Assembly: GCF_001424265.1 (NCBI RefSeq)
Contig: NZ_LMOV01000001.1
Span: 147,755-211,754 of the forward strand
Source of the DNA: Acidovorax sp. Leaf160
GTDB lineage: Bacteria; Pseudomonadota; Gammaproteobacteria; Burkholderiales; Burkholderiaceae_C
Length of the DNA: 64,000 bases
Direction of reading: 5' to 3'
Shown here: positions 36,980 through 46,684 of the stretch, in pieces
Numbering within the stretch: the first letter of the stretch is position 1
Layout: the number at the start of each line of letters is the position of its first letter
The notes under the pieces: generated by a model
The model's database searches: none
What the model was told of the DNA's origin: nothing
The model's input: the letters and a program-made list of their open reading frames with translations, nothing else
Made by a program: the position numbers and the translations under genes

Positions 36980-37543
36980 TCAGTGGTCGCCCGGCTCCGC
37001 GGGCGGTGCCTTGCGTCCGGTGAACATGGCGGCCACCAGGTTCTCGCGGTGCTGCCAGCTGGTGAAGGCCACGCCCGCCACATGCAGTGCGACGAGTCCC
37101 AGCAGCGTCCAGCCTAGTCCGCTGTGCAGGGCGGCCAGCCAGCCATAGCCCCAGAACAGGTCGGTGGTGTAGAGCCAGCCGGTCAGGCCCAGCGCGGCCG
37201 TGCAGGCCAGCAGGGCCAGCACCATCCAGCCGCCCAGCGGGTTGTGGCCCACGAAGCGCTGGGCGCGGCCCGCCAGCACGTCCCGCGCATAGCGCCAGGT
37301 GGCGGCCGGCGCACGCACGAAGCTCGCGAAGCGGGCGTGGCGGCTGCCGGCCCAGCCCCAGGCGGTGCGCGCCGCCACCAGCGCCGCCGCAGCGTAGCCG
37401 GCGATCTCATGGACCTCATGCAGCACGCCCAGGTCGCTGCGCGTCAGCCAGGCCGTGGCCACGCTCGCGGCCAGCGCCCAGTGCATCAGCCGCACGGGCC
37501 GGTCCCATACACGCACCCGGGGCTGCGCCGGGGGCGGCGGCAC
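36980..37543 (-). CDS. Cytochrome b561-like membrane protein
   Basis: A 187-residue inner-membrane di-haem cytochrome b561/hydrogenase-type subunit. It begins near RVRVWDRPVRLMHWAL, where the His is a probable haem ligand; further candidate ligands are in LHEVHEIAGY, FVGHNPLGG and LVALHVAGVAF. Four helices are predicted. The start is uncertain; GTG at 37543 is chosen because it follows the PepSY stop by ten bases. With the neighbouring PepSY protein and receptors, a role in electron transfer for ferric reduction is plausible but unproven. Confidence 0.8.
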   Translation of the reverse strand: MPPPPAQPRVRVWDRPVRLMHWALAASVATAWLTRSDLGVLHEVHEIAGYAAAALVAARTAWGWAGSRHARFASFVRAPAATWRYARDVLAGRAQRFVGHNPLGGWMVLALLACTAALGLTGWLYTTDLFWGYGWLAALHSGLGWTLLGLVALHVAGVAFTSWQHRENLVAAMFTGRKAPPAEPGDH

Positions 37544-37553
37544 GGCCGCAGGG

Positions 37554-37835
37554 TTATCGCTCTTCAACGCGCTCGAAGGTCTTGGGGTCGAAGAAGGCCT
37601 CGATGCGCTTGCCCTGCGGGTCCTTCGCATAGACCTCGTAGCAGGTCGGCGTCTTCTCCATGCGGCGCACCACCCAGCCTTCCTTCTCCAGCTTCTGCTG
37701 CAGTTCGGTGTGGGGGCGCCATTCCGCCTTGGGGTGTTCGGGGCATTCGACCTTGCCGTGGGCGAAGGCGCTGCTGCAGGCGCCCAGCGCCAGCAGGGCG
37801 GCGGTGGCGAGACGGGAGGCGGTGAGGGTCTTCAT
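37554..37835 (-). CDS. Small secreted PepSY-domain protein
   Basis: A 93-residue protein with a signal peptide (TASRLATAALLALGACSSAFAHG) that contains a possible lipobox (LGAC). The mature part, TELQQKLEKEGWVVRRMEKTPTCYEVYAKDPQGKRIEAFFDPKT, has the PepSY fold pattern. PepSY proteins near siderophore receptors are associated with iron reduction or protease inhibition. Preceded by piuC2 and followed by the cytochrome gene in the same direction. Confidence 0.78.
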   Translation of the reverse strand: MKTLTASRLATAALLALGACSSAFAHGKVECPEHPKAEWRPHTELQQKLEKEGWVVRRMEKTPTCYEVYAKDPQGKRIEAFFDPKTFERVEER

Positions 37836-37918
37836 GGTGGCTTTCGTGGACGTGGTGGCGTATGGGGCGTACGGGGTTGTGGTCGTGGTTGGCAGGGAGG
37901 GGCCGGTCCGGGCGCCGC

Positions 37919-38602
37919 TCACTGCCGCACCCAGCGGCGCAGCAGGTTGTGATAGACGCCCGTCAGCTGCACCAGCCGCGCATCGTCCGCCGCCAGCAGC
38001 GGGGTGATGCGCTGGATCGACTGGTCCAGGTCGAACAGCAGGGCGCGGTCGGTGGGGTCGGCCACCAGGCTCTCGATCCAGAAGAACGAGGCGACGCGCG
38101 CGCCGCGCGTGACGGGCGTGACGCGGTGCAGGCTGCTGGACGGGTACAGCACCAGGTCGCCGGCCGCGAGCTTGACGCTCTGCACACCGAATGGCCCCTC
38201 GATCTCCAGCTCGCCGCCGTCGTATTCCTCGGGCGCGGAGAGGAACAGCGTGGCCGACACGTCGGTGCGCATCTGCTGGTGCGTGCCGGGCACGGCCATG
38301 ACCGCGCTGTCGACATGCGCGCCGTAGCTGCCGCCGCCGGCGTAGCGGTTGAACTTCGGCGGGTAGATGGTGCGCGGCAGCGCGGCCGAGACGAACAGCG
38401 GGTGGCCGGCCAGCCGCGCCAGGATCTGCCGGCCCAGCTCGGCCGCCAGCGGCAGCCCGTCGCTCAGCTGCTGGTTGCGCTTGACGCCCTGCGCCAGCGT
38501 GCCGGCGGTGGCGGCGCCGTCGGTCCACGGCGCGGCGTCCAGCGACTGGCGCAGCTGCCGCACCTCGGCGGCGGAGAGGACTTGGTCGATGGAGATCAGC
38601 AT
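37919..38602 (-). CDS. piuC: PKHD-type Fe(II)/2-oxoglutarate hydroxylase PiuC (second copy)
   Basis: A 227-residue paralogue of the 33448-34131 gene, with the same length. Ligand motifs are [14 protein letters not shown] (HxD) and [10 protein letters not shown], with the Arg of [10 protein letters not shown]. The start at 38602 overlaps the end of the alpha-hydroxy-acid oxidase gene by seven bases, indicating translational coupling, so it belongs to the operon downstream of the second receptor. Confidence 0.93.
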   Translation of the reverse strand: MLISIDQVLSAAEVRQLRQSLDAAPWTDGAATAGTLAQGVKRNQQLSDGLPLAAELGRQILARLAGHPLFVSAALPRTIYPPKFNRYAGGGSYGAHVDSAVMAVPGTHQQMRTDVSATLFLSAPEEYDGGELEIEGPFGVQSVKLAAGDLVLYPSSSLHRVTPVTRGARVASFFWIESLVADPTDRALLFDLDQSIQRITPLLAADDARLVQLTGVYHNLLRRWVRQ

Positions 38603-39822
38603 GGCGGGGCGTTCGTGTCGTGGGCGTCGATGCAGGTGCCGGGGTGGGCGGCGGTGTCGCCAGGGGGCGAGGGCTGGGCGGCGAGGCAGTGCGCGCCGAT
38701 GTCGGCCAGGCTGGCGCAGCCGGCCTGCGCCATGCAGGCCTGCAGCTCCTCGACCAGCAGGGTCAGCATGTGGGCCACGCCCACGGCGCCGGCCACGGCC
38801 AGCGCGTACACCTGCAGGCGGCCGACCAGCACCGCGTCGGCGCCCAGCGCCAGCGCCTTGAAGGCGTCGTGGCCGGTGCGCACGCCGCCGTCGAACAGCA
38901 CCGGGTAGCCCGGCCCCACGGCCGCGCGCACGGCCGGCAGCACCGCCAGGCTGGCGGGTGCGCCGTCCAGGCTGCGGCCGCCATGGTTGGACACCACCAC
39001 GCCGGCGACGCCTTCGGCACGCAGCGCCACCGCATCGTCCGGGTGCATCACGCCCTTGACCCACACGGGCAGGCGCGTGTGCGCCTGCAGCCAGCGCAGG
39101 TCGTCCCAGGTCGGGGCGTGGCGCATGGCGCCCTGGAAGATCCGGCTCTCGCCCTCGGCCAGCACCGTGGCCGCGCCGGCCGGGTAGCCGGCCAGGTTGC
39201 CCGCCAGCCCGTCCGCCGCCGGCATGCGAAAGCCCGCGCGCAGCGCGCTGCGGCTGGCCAGCTGGATCGAAGCGTCCAGCGTGACGACGAGGGCGGTGTA
39301 GCCGGCCGCATCGGCGCGCCGCACCAGGTCGAGCGTGGTCTCGCGCGCGGGCTGGAAATACAGCTGGAACCAGCGCACCGGTCCGGCGGCCTGGGCGATG
39401 GCCTCGAGCGGCAGCGAAGACAGCGTGCTGGCGATGAAGCCGGCGCCGGTGGCGTGGGCGGCCCGGGCTGTGTCCGCCTCGCCGCGCGGGTGGGCCAGCC
39501 GCTGGAAGGCGACGGGCGCCAGCAGCAGCGGGTGCGCCAGCGCCTGGCCGCCCAGCGACAGCCGCGTGTGGCCGGCGCGCACGTCGCGCAGCAGGCGGGG
39601 CACCACCGCCCAGCGCCCGAACGCCGCCCGGTTGGCCGCGACCGTGGTGTCCCAGCCGCTGCCGCCGGCCACGTAGGCCCGGTGCGCTGGCGCCAGGTGG
39701 CGCGCGGCCAGGCTTTCGTAGTCGGCCGCGTTCCAGGCGCCCTCGGGCACACGCTCCAGCGGCGCGAGGGGCGGCGCCGAGGGGGGGCTGGTCGGTGGCG
39801 GCAAGGGCGGGGTGGGCTTCAT
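38596..39822 (-). CDS. FMN-dependent alpha-hydroxy-acid oxidase/dehydrogenase
   Basis: A 408-residue member of the lactate/glycolate oxidase family. Visible are [15 protein letters not shown], the substrate-facing [11 protein letters not shown], the active-site His in [18 protein letters not shown], and the flavin phosphate site [26 protein letters not shown]. The first 20 residues are Pro-rich. Substrate could be lactate, mandelate or glycolate-type acids. The position between a siderophore receptor and piuC, with overlap to the latter, is unusual and suggests a link with hydroxycarboxylate siderophores, an inference. Confidence 0.9.
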   Translation of the reverse strand: MKPTPPLPPPTSPPSAPPLAPLERVPEGAWNAADYESLAARHLAPAHRAYVAGGSGWDTTVAANRAAFGRWAVVPRLLRDVRAGHTRLSLGGQALAHPLLLAPVAFQRLAHPRGEADTARAAHATGAGFIASTLSSLPLEAIAQAAGPVRWFQLYFQPARETTLDLVRRADAAGYTALVVTLDASIQLASRSALRAGFRMPAADGLAGNLAGYPAGAATVLAEGESRIFQGAMRHAPTWDDLRWLQAHTRLPVWVKGVMHPDDAVALRAEGVAGVVVSNHGGRSLDGAPASLAVLPAVRAAVGPGYPVLFDGGVRTGHDAFKALALGADAVLVGRLQVYALAVAGAVGVAHMLTLLVEELQACMAQAGCASLADIGAHCLAAQPSPPGDTAAHPGTCIDAHDTNAPPC

Positions 39823-39869
39823 CGGTGGAAACAGGTCCGGCCCCGCGCGGGCAGGGCCGGTTGAGAGGT

Positions 39870-39927
39870 CCCGCCCTGCGCTGGCAGGGCGGGGTGCAAG
39901 GCCCTGCCCTGCGCTGGCAGGGCGGGG
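39870..39927. repeat. Two tandem GC-rich stem-loops between receptor 2 and the oxidase gene
   Basis: Two copies of CCCTGC-GCTG-GCAGGG-type hairpins: 39870-39893 (10-bp perfect stem, GCTG loop) and 39902-39927 (11-bp stem with one T opposite G). A related, less perfect block (GCGCGGGCAGGGCC) lies just before them at 39845-39858. No T-run follows, so they are unlikely to be intrinsic terminators; mRNA stabilisers or partial terminators are possible. Confidence 0.75.
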
Positions 39928-39976
39928 GGCGGCAGGCGCTGCCGTGTCATGGCCAGCGCGCGCGGCCCAAGCCGGG

Positions 39977-42304
39977 TCACAGATCGTAGTTCAGCGTCAG
40001 GCGCACGGCGCGTGCGTCACCCTTGTAGAGGAATGCGCCCGAGCGGTACACGGCGGTGTAGTAGTCCTTGTTGGTCGCATTCAGCACGTTCAGCCGGATG
40101 TCGAACTGCTTGTTCACGCGGTACGACGCGAACAGGTCGTACACGGTGAACGAGGGCACCGGCTGCGAGCAGACGCCGTTCACATGGCCCGCCGCCGTGT
40201 CGGGCTGGCCGCCGCAGCGGTTGCTCTCATGGCGTGCAGCGGCGCCGACCGACAGGTCGCGCGTGAGCTGGTACTTGCCCTGCACCGACAGCGAGCGGTC
40301 GGCGAAGTTGCTCAGCGGCTGGCCCACGTTGGCGGGGGTGGACGAGCGCAGCACCTTGGACTTCATGAACGCGACGCCGGCCTGCAGCTGGAAGTCGCGC
40401 GTGAGGTTGCCGGCCAGGCCGAACTCCACGCCGTGCACGCGGTTGCGGCCGCTGTTGAAGGTGCCGGTGGTGTCGTAGTTGGCGCCTTCCATCACGTCGC
40501 GCTTGGTGGTCTGGAAGACCGCCGCCGTCGCCAGCAGCTTGTCGTCCAGCAGGTTCCACTTGGTGCCGATCTCGAAGTTGCGCGAGGTCTCGGGCTTGGC
40601 GCCGGCGGCGTTGCCGTTGTAGAGCACCAGGCCGCCGTAGCCGCTGCTGGTGCCGGCATCGGGTTCGCCGCCGTTGATGTCCTGCGCGCTGCCGTAGCTG
40701 GCGTAGACCATGCCCATCGGGTTGATCTTGTAGCTCACGCCCAGGTGGCCGTTGAGCAGCGTGTCGTTGAAGCTGTAGTCGCCCGTCTGCGCGCCGCTGG
40801 CGGCGTTGCGGGTGAGCATGTCCAGCTGGTAGTAGTCGGCCCGCAGCCCGCCGAAGGCCGTCCACCGGTCGGTCAGGTCGACCGTGTCCATGGCCGACAG
40901 CGCGAAGGTCTTGACTTGCCAGTCGCGGCTCCAGGCCGTGCGCGAATAGCTGCGGCCGGCCAGCGATCCCAGGTTGCTCACCGCGTTGCCGTTTGCGTCG
41001 GTGATGCACCAGGCATTGTTGGCGGTGGCATTGGCGGCGCCGCGGCAGTTGAAGGCGCCGCTGTTGGCGATGGCGTAGCTGCCGGACTTGACGCGGTGGT
41101 CGGTGTACTCGGCGCCGAAGATGAATTCGTTCTTCTTGCCGCCGATCAGCGTGTCCCAGCGCACGTTGCTCTGGTGGGCGAAGTACTTCACGTCCTGCCA
41201 GCCGGTGTGGCCGCTGTCGAGCGCCGCAGTGGCGAACAGCGGCTGGCCGTTGGCGAACGCGGTGCGGCTGGAGGCGCCGGTGGTGGCGTAGCCGTTGTCG
41301 GACGTGCCGTAGCGCGTCAGGCTGGTCAGCTTCAGGTCGGGCGCGAAGCGGTAGGCGATGCGCGCGGTGACGGTGTCCACGTCGGATTGCACGAAGTCGT
41401 TGTCCTGCGCGTAGACCGGCACGCCGCGGGCGGGCACGCGGCTGGGCACGGTGCCCACCAGGTAGGCACCCAGGTCGGGCCGCTTGTCCTTGGCGCGCAG
41501 GCCGTAGTAGTCGAGCGTGACCGACAGGTCGCGGTTGACTTCCCAGAGGCCCGAGAGCGCCAGGCCGTTGCGCCGCCGCTCGGAGGGGCTGCGGTCGGGC
41601 ACGTCCTCGCTGCCCACCAGGGCATTGGCGCGCAGGGCGAACTGGTCGGTGAAGCCCTTGTTGACGTCCAGCGTCAGGCGGCGGTGGCTGTCGGTGCCCA
41701 GGCCCAGCGAGGCGCGGGTGAAGTCGTAGTCCAGCGTGGCCTGCTTGGTGATGGCGTTGATGGCGCCGCCCGCAGAGCCCCGGCCGGCGAAGCTGGAATT
41801 CGGGCCCTTGGTGATTTCAACTTGCTCGACGGCGAAGCTCTCGCGTGTGGTCATGCCCGGGTCGCGCAGGCCGTCCACGAACACGTCGCTGCGCGCTTCC
41901 TGGCCGCGGATGATGTAGCGGTCGCCGAAGGCGTTGCCGTTCTCGCCGGTGCCCAGCGTGATGCCGGGCTGCGCCGCCAGGATCTGCTTGAGGTCGGTGA
42001 AGCCCGAGTCGTCGATGGCGTTCTTGGTGACCACCGAGATCGTCTGCGGCGTTTCGGCCAGCGGCCGGGTGTGCCGCACGTCGGCGGAGGTCTTGGCCTT
42101 GTAGGGGGCGCCGACCTCGGCGTTCGGGTTCGGGTCGATGGCCTGTTCCTGCACCGTGACGGTGGGCAGGGCGACGTCCGCGGCTGGAGCGCCCGTCTGG
42201 GCCAGGGCGGCCCATGGCAGCAGGGCGGCGGTGGACAGGGAGGCGGCGACACCGCCCGTCAGGCGCAGGCTGCGCGGTTTCTTGAAGGAACTGGAGTGTT
42301 TCAT
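39977..42304 (-). CDS. TonB-dependent siderophore receptor, Fiu-like (second copy)
   Basis: Outer-membrane receptor of 775 residues: signal peptide ending PWAALAQTGAP, a VALPTVTVQEQAIDP TonB-box-like region, the plug (ETPQTISVVTKNAIDDSGFTD, QILAAQPGITLGTG, RGQEARSDVFVDGLRD), and a barrel ending LTLNYDL. It resembles the first receptor but is not a close duplicate. The start at 42304 begins MKHSSSFKK. It heads the operon with the oxidase, piuC2, PepSY and cytochrome genes. A Fur-like site is about 35 bp upstream. Confidence 0.93.
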   Translation of the reverse strand: MKHSSSFKKPRSLRLTGGVAASLSTAALLPWAALAQTGAPAADVALPTVTVQEQAIDPNPNAEVGAPYKAKTSADVRHTRPLAETPQTISVVTKNAIDDSGFTDLKQILAAQPGITLGTGENGNAFGDRYIIRGQEARSDVFVDGLRDPGMTTRESFAVEQVEITKGPNSSFAGRGSAGGAINAITKQATLDYDFTRASLGLGTDSHRRLTLDVNKGFTDQFALRANALVGSEDVPDRSPSERRRNGLALSGLWEVNRDLSVTLDYYGLRAKDKRPDLGAYLVGTVPSRVPARGVPVYAQDNDFVQSDVDTVTARIAYRFAPDLKLTSLTRYGTSDNGYATTGASSRTAFANGQPLFATAALDSGHTGWQDVKYFAHQSNVRWDTLIGGKKNEFIFGAEYTDHRVKSGSYAIANSGAFNCRGAANATANNAWCITDANGNAVSNLGSLAGRSYSRTAWSRDWQVKTFALSAMDTVDLTDRWTAFGGLRADYYQLDMLTRNAASGAQTGDYSFNDTLLNGHLGVSYKINPMGMVYASYGSAQDINGGEPDAGTSSGYGGLVLYNGNAAGAKPETSRNFEIGTKWNLLDDKLLATAAVFQTTKRDVMEGANYDTTGTFNSGRNRVHGVEFGLAGNLTRDFQLQAGVAFMKSKVLRSSTPANVGQPLSNFADRSLSVQGKYQLTRDLSVGAAARHESNRCGGQPDTAAGHVNGVCSQPVPSFTVYDLFASYRVNKQFDIRLNVLNATNKDYYTAVYRSGAFLYKGDARAVRLTLNYDL

Positions 42305-42334
42305 GATGTTCTCGGACGTAACACGGGCGGCCGG

Positions 42335-42361
42335 ATTATTAGTAAGAATCAAATGCATTTG
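42335..42361 (-). promoter_or_regulatory. Fur-box-like site upstream of the second receptor gene
   Basis: An AT-rich island in GC-rich DNA: on the plus strand ATTATTAGTAAGAATCAAATG, overlapping the perfect palindrome CAAATGCATTTG (42350-42361). It sits 31-57 bp before the ATG. Similarity to the Fur consensus is weaker than at the first receptor. Confidence 0.6.
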
Positions 42362-42580
42362 CGATTCCGTCTGAGAGGTCTCTGGCGATTTCCGCAATTG
42401 CCTGGTGAAAAACGGGGGATTTGTCGTGATGGCGCAACATTCCGGGCGCGCTGCCGGGATGCGCGGGTGCCCACCGGGCGGGGAATGGCCGGTGCGTGGC
42501 GTGGCGGCGCGGCAATGCGGCTCTGCGTCAGCTGCGCGCGGGGCCCCCAGCGGGCGCGGGCCGGTGGAAGGCGTGCGCCG

Positions 42581-43540
42581 TCAGGCGTTGTGCAGCCAGG
42601 CGCCCTCGCGCCGTGCGGCGCCGCTGGCTTCCAGCGCCTGCACCAGCGACTCCGCCCAGCCGTCGAAGGGCGTGCCGGCGAAGTACCGCGCATGCAGCAT
42701 GCCGAAATAGGGCGTCGCCGCGGCCCAGCCCTGCACCTGGGCCAGGGGCGCGCGCTGCCATTCCAGCAGCTTGTACTTCAGCAGCACCTTGGCCGCGTAG
42801 AGCGCGTGGCGGTCCGGAGCGCGCACGAACCCATCCAGCCGGCGGCGGGCGGTGGCGAGAGCCTGCGCCACGTCGGTGAACACCGGGCCATGGCCCGGAA
42901 TGACGATGCGCGGCGCCAGCGCCTCGATGCGGTCCAGCGTGGCGGCGACTTCGGCGAAGGCGTGCTCGCCCTCCAGCTCGGGAAAGACCACGCCGAAGCC
43001 GTTCTCCCACAGCGCGTCGGCCGAGATCAGCACCGCATGCTCCGGCTCGAACAGCACGACGGAATGCGTGTCGTGCCCCGGTGCCGCATGCACCTGCCAG
43101 TCGCGCCCGCCCAGGCGCACGCTGCTGCCGGGCTGCAGCACGCCGTCCAGCCGGAACGGCGGGCAGTCCTGCCCGGTGGGGGTGTAGCTCAGGGCGTCGG
43201 GGTTCCAGTCGCGCACATGGGCCGCCTGGCCGGGCGGCACCAGCGTGCGCAACGCCGGGAACGCCGCCTGCAGCGCCGCGTTGCCGCCGCAGTGGTCGCT
43301 GTGCAGGTGGGTGTTGACCAGCGCCCTGAGCGGCAGCCCGCCCAGGCTGGCCGTGACCAGCGCCACGGTCTGCGCGGCGTGGGTGCAGTAGCCGCTGTCG
43401 ACCAGAGCGGCGTCGTCGGCGTCGTCGGCGCCGGTCAGCAGGATGTTGTTGGCCGACAGCCAGCCGCGCTCCAGGACGGTGATGCCGGCGGGCAGGAGCG
43501 CGGCGGGGGACGAGGCAGCAGATGGCGCAGATGGGGACAT
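42581..43540 (-). CDS. MBL-fold metallo-hydrolase
   Basis: A 319-residue metallo-beta-lactamase-fold hydrolase. The metal site reads NTHLHSDHCGGN, with further ligands in APGHDTHSV, LISADALW and IPGHGPVF. Substrates in this superfamily range from glyoxalase II-type thioesters to lactones, and no specific one is indicated. The N-terminal 20 residues are Ser/Ala-rich. It is adjacent to, but transcribed from, its own region 276 bp beyond the second receptor's start; no link to iron uptake is shown. Confidence 0.87.
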   Translation of the reverse strand: MSPSAPSAASSPAALLPAGITVLERGWLSANNILLTGADDADDAALVDSGYCTHAAQTVALVTASLGGLPLRALVNTHLHSDHCGGNAALQAAFPALRTLVPPGQAAHVRDWNPDALSYTPTGQDCPPFRLDGVLQPGSSVRLGGRDWQVHAAPGHDTHSVVLFEPEHAVLISADALWENGFGVVFPELEGEHAFAEVAATLDRIEALAPRIVIPGHGPVFTDVAQALATARRRLDGFVRAPDRHALYAAKVLLKYKLLEWQRAPLAQVQGWAAATPYFGMLHARYFAGTPFDGWAESLVQALEASGAARREGAWLHNA

Positions 43541-43632
43541 GGCGCGACCAGCGTAGCTCGGCAGGCGGTGGCCGGCAGCAAGAAAAACCCGCAGCCGGCC
43601 GCTGCGTGCGCGCCAGCTGGCTGTCTCTTTCT

Positions 43633-43696
43633 TAGTGAAAAATGCCTCCAGCGCCTGTATATGCTGGGTCTTTTGCTATTAAAAGTATAGCAAACA
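43633..43696 (-). repeat. Dispersed palindrome-headed element, intergenic copy before rlmI
   Basis: On the minus strand the head is TTTGCTATACTTTTAATAGC and the tail is AGGCGCTGGAGGCATTTTTC, the same plan as copy A. It lies in the 210-bp gap between the MBL gene and rlmI, in opposite orientation to rlmI. Confidence 0.7.
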
Positions 43697-43750
43697 GGTG
43701 CGGCGCGCCGCCCGCTCCCGCCACCGGCCGAGCCGCGACAATACGCCCCC

Positions 43751-44968
<1,218 letters not shown>

Positions 44969-44974
44969 CCCGCG

Positions 44975-46444
44975 TCAGCGCGGGCGGCCGGCGGGCGAGG
45001 GGGCCGAGGCAGGCGCGGCGGGCTCGGCAGGCGCGGCGGGCTCGGCAGGCGCGGCGGGGGGCGGGGCAGGCGCGGCAGGCGCGGCAGGCGCGGCAGGCGC
45101 AGCGGGGGCCGAGGCCATCTCGACGCGGCTGCGTCCGGCCCGCTTGGCGGCATAGCAGGCGGCATCCGCATCGGCGAGCAGGTCTTCGACGGCCTCGGCC
45201 GACCCCGCCGCGCCGCCGAAGAGGCGCAGTCCGATGCTGGCGCCAATGCGGAAGCCGCGTCCGTCCTCCAGCGTGAAGGGCTTGTCGTGGAGGGCATCGA
45301 CGATCTGCCGGGCCGTCCGCCGGGCCGGCTCCTCGGGGCAGTGCGGCAGCACCATCACGAATTCGTCGCCACCCAGCCGCACCAGCGTGTCGCCCTGACG
45401 CACGCAGCGGGTCAGGCGCGCGGCCACCTGCTGCAGCACCTGGTCGCCCGCGGCGTGGCCGGCCTGGTCGTTCACGGACTTGAAGCCGTCCAGGTCGATG
45501 AACAGCAGCGCATGCCGCCCCGGCTGGCTGCACAGCTCCTGCAGCAGCGCATGCAGGCTGCGGCGGTTGAGCAAGCTGGTCAGCATGTCGCGCTGCGTTT
45601 CGCTGCGCAACTGCTCCGCCAGGATGCGCAGCTGCTGCTCGCTGGCGCGCAGCTCGCTCTCGTTGCGCTTGATGCCGCTGATGTCGGTATGCAGCGCATA
45701 GCTCTGGCCACCGGCGCTGCGGTTCATGGACACGCGCAGCCAGCGATGCCCCGGCAGGGGCAGCTCGAAGGGGGCGCCTGCGAAAAGGGCGGCATCGCGC
45801 AGGGCGGCAGCCAGATCCTGGTCGCGCTGCGCGCGCTCCTGCGCATGCTGGGGGGCGTCCCACAGCTGCTGCACGATCTGGGAGTAGGTGCTGACTTGGA
45901 GGGCCGACCTGGACGGCACGCCGTACAGCCTGAGGAAGCGGTCATTCGCCAGCAGGATGTGGCCTTCTCCGTCCATCACCGTGGCGGCTTCGCCCATGTC
46001 TTCCAGCATCTGTTGCGTGTTGGCGGGCAGCACCAGCGGGGGGTGGGGCAGGCTCGCTGGAGCCAGGGACCCTCCCGGGAACTCGCCGTCCGTCGCCACT
46101 TGCAGCCAGACGCGCAGCTGCCCGCCGGCGGGCAGCGGCCCCACGGCGACGCGCAGCCAGCGGCCGTGGTGCAGGAACACGAAGGGCTGGGTCTGCGAGC
46201 GGAATCGCTGCAGCCCATCGGCGATGAAACGGTCGATGTAGGGCAGGTCTTCGGGCGCCAGCCGCCGCAGGTAGAAGCGCCGCAGGTTGTCGACATAGGG
46301 CTCGCCCGCATGCACGTGGCCATCGTGTTCGGGAAAGAGCCGCAGGAACGAGGCATTCCACAGGACCGTCCGTTCCTGGGAGTCGAAGGCGCACAGCGCG
46401 ATGCCGAGAGAGTCCAGCAGGTCGGCGGTCAGTTGAAGTTCCAT
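44975..46444 (-). CDS. Diguanylate cyclase with PAS-type sensor regions and an Ala/Pro tail
   Basis: A 489-residue protein. Two PAS-like regions (about 15-120, GIALCAFDSQERTVLWNASF; about 145-260, MLEDMGEAATVMDGEGHILLAN) precede a GGDEF domain. The active-site RLGGDEFVMVLPH is canonical and an inhibitory RxxD site (RQGD) stands five residues before GGDEF, so it should synthesise cyclic-di-GMP with product inhibition. No EAL domain or membrane helix is seen. The last about 45 residues are Ala/Pro/Glu repeats encoded by tandem DNA repeats (45008-45100). The ATG at 46444 begins MELQLTADLLDS. Confidence 0.9.
   Translation of the reverse strand: MELQLTADLLDSLGIALCAFDSQERTVLWNASFLRLFPEHDGHVHAGEPYVDNLRRFYLRRLAPEDLPYIDRFIADGLQRFRSQTQPFVFLHHGRWLRVAVGPLPAGGQLRVWLQVATDGEFPGGSLAPASLPHPPLVLPANTQQMLEDMGEAATVMDGEGHILLANDRFLRLYGVPSRSALQVSTYSQIVQQLWDAPQHAQERAQRDQDLAAALRDAALFAGAPFELPLPGHRWLRVSMNRSAGGQSYALHTDISGIKRNESELRASEQQLRILAEQLRSETQRDMLTSLLNRRSLHALLQELCSQPGRHALLFIDLDGFKSVNDQAGHAAGDQVLQQVAARLTRCVRQGDTLVRLGGDEFVMVLPHCPEEPARRTARQIVDALHDKPFTLEDGRGFRIGASIGLRLFGGAAGSAEAVEDLLADADAACYAAKRAGRSRVEMASAPAAPAAPAAPAAPAPPPAAPAEPAAPAEPAAPASAPSPAGRPR
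45008..45100 (-). repeat. Nested 18-bp and 9-bp tandem repeats encoding the cyclase tail
   Basis: Three copies, the last imperfect, of an 18-bp unit (GGCAGGCGCGGCGGGCTC on the plus strand) from 45008, and four copies of the 9-bp unit GGCAGGCGC from 45065 to 45100. Unit lengths are multiples of three, so copy-number change would alter tail length without a frameshift. Confidence 0.9.
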
Positions 46445-46684
46445 GGCCGGCACGTTGGGGGGAAAGAAATTGGCGATCCATTCTGGCGATCGATAGCGAA
46501 CTATGTAACCAAGTGCATAGGTCCAAGCCGTTTGATGGCGGGATTCCCGGGCGCTTCTGGGGCTTGACAGCTTCGCTAAACTTTGGAAATCGCCTGCCTC
46601 GCCCCGTTCCGCTCCGGTGCCGCGCCGTCCAGGCCGCAGTCCTTCTTCCTCTTTCCTTCTTCCTTCCCGAAAGCGCCGTCGACC

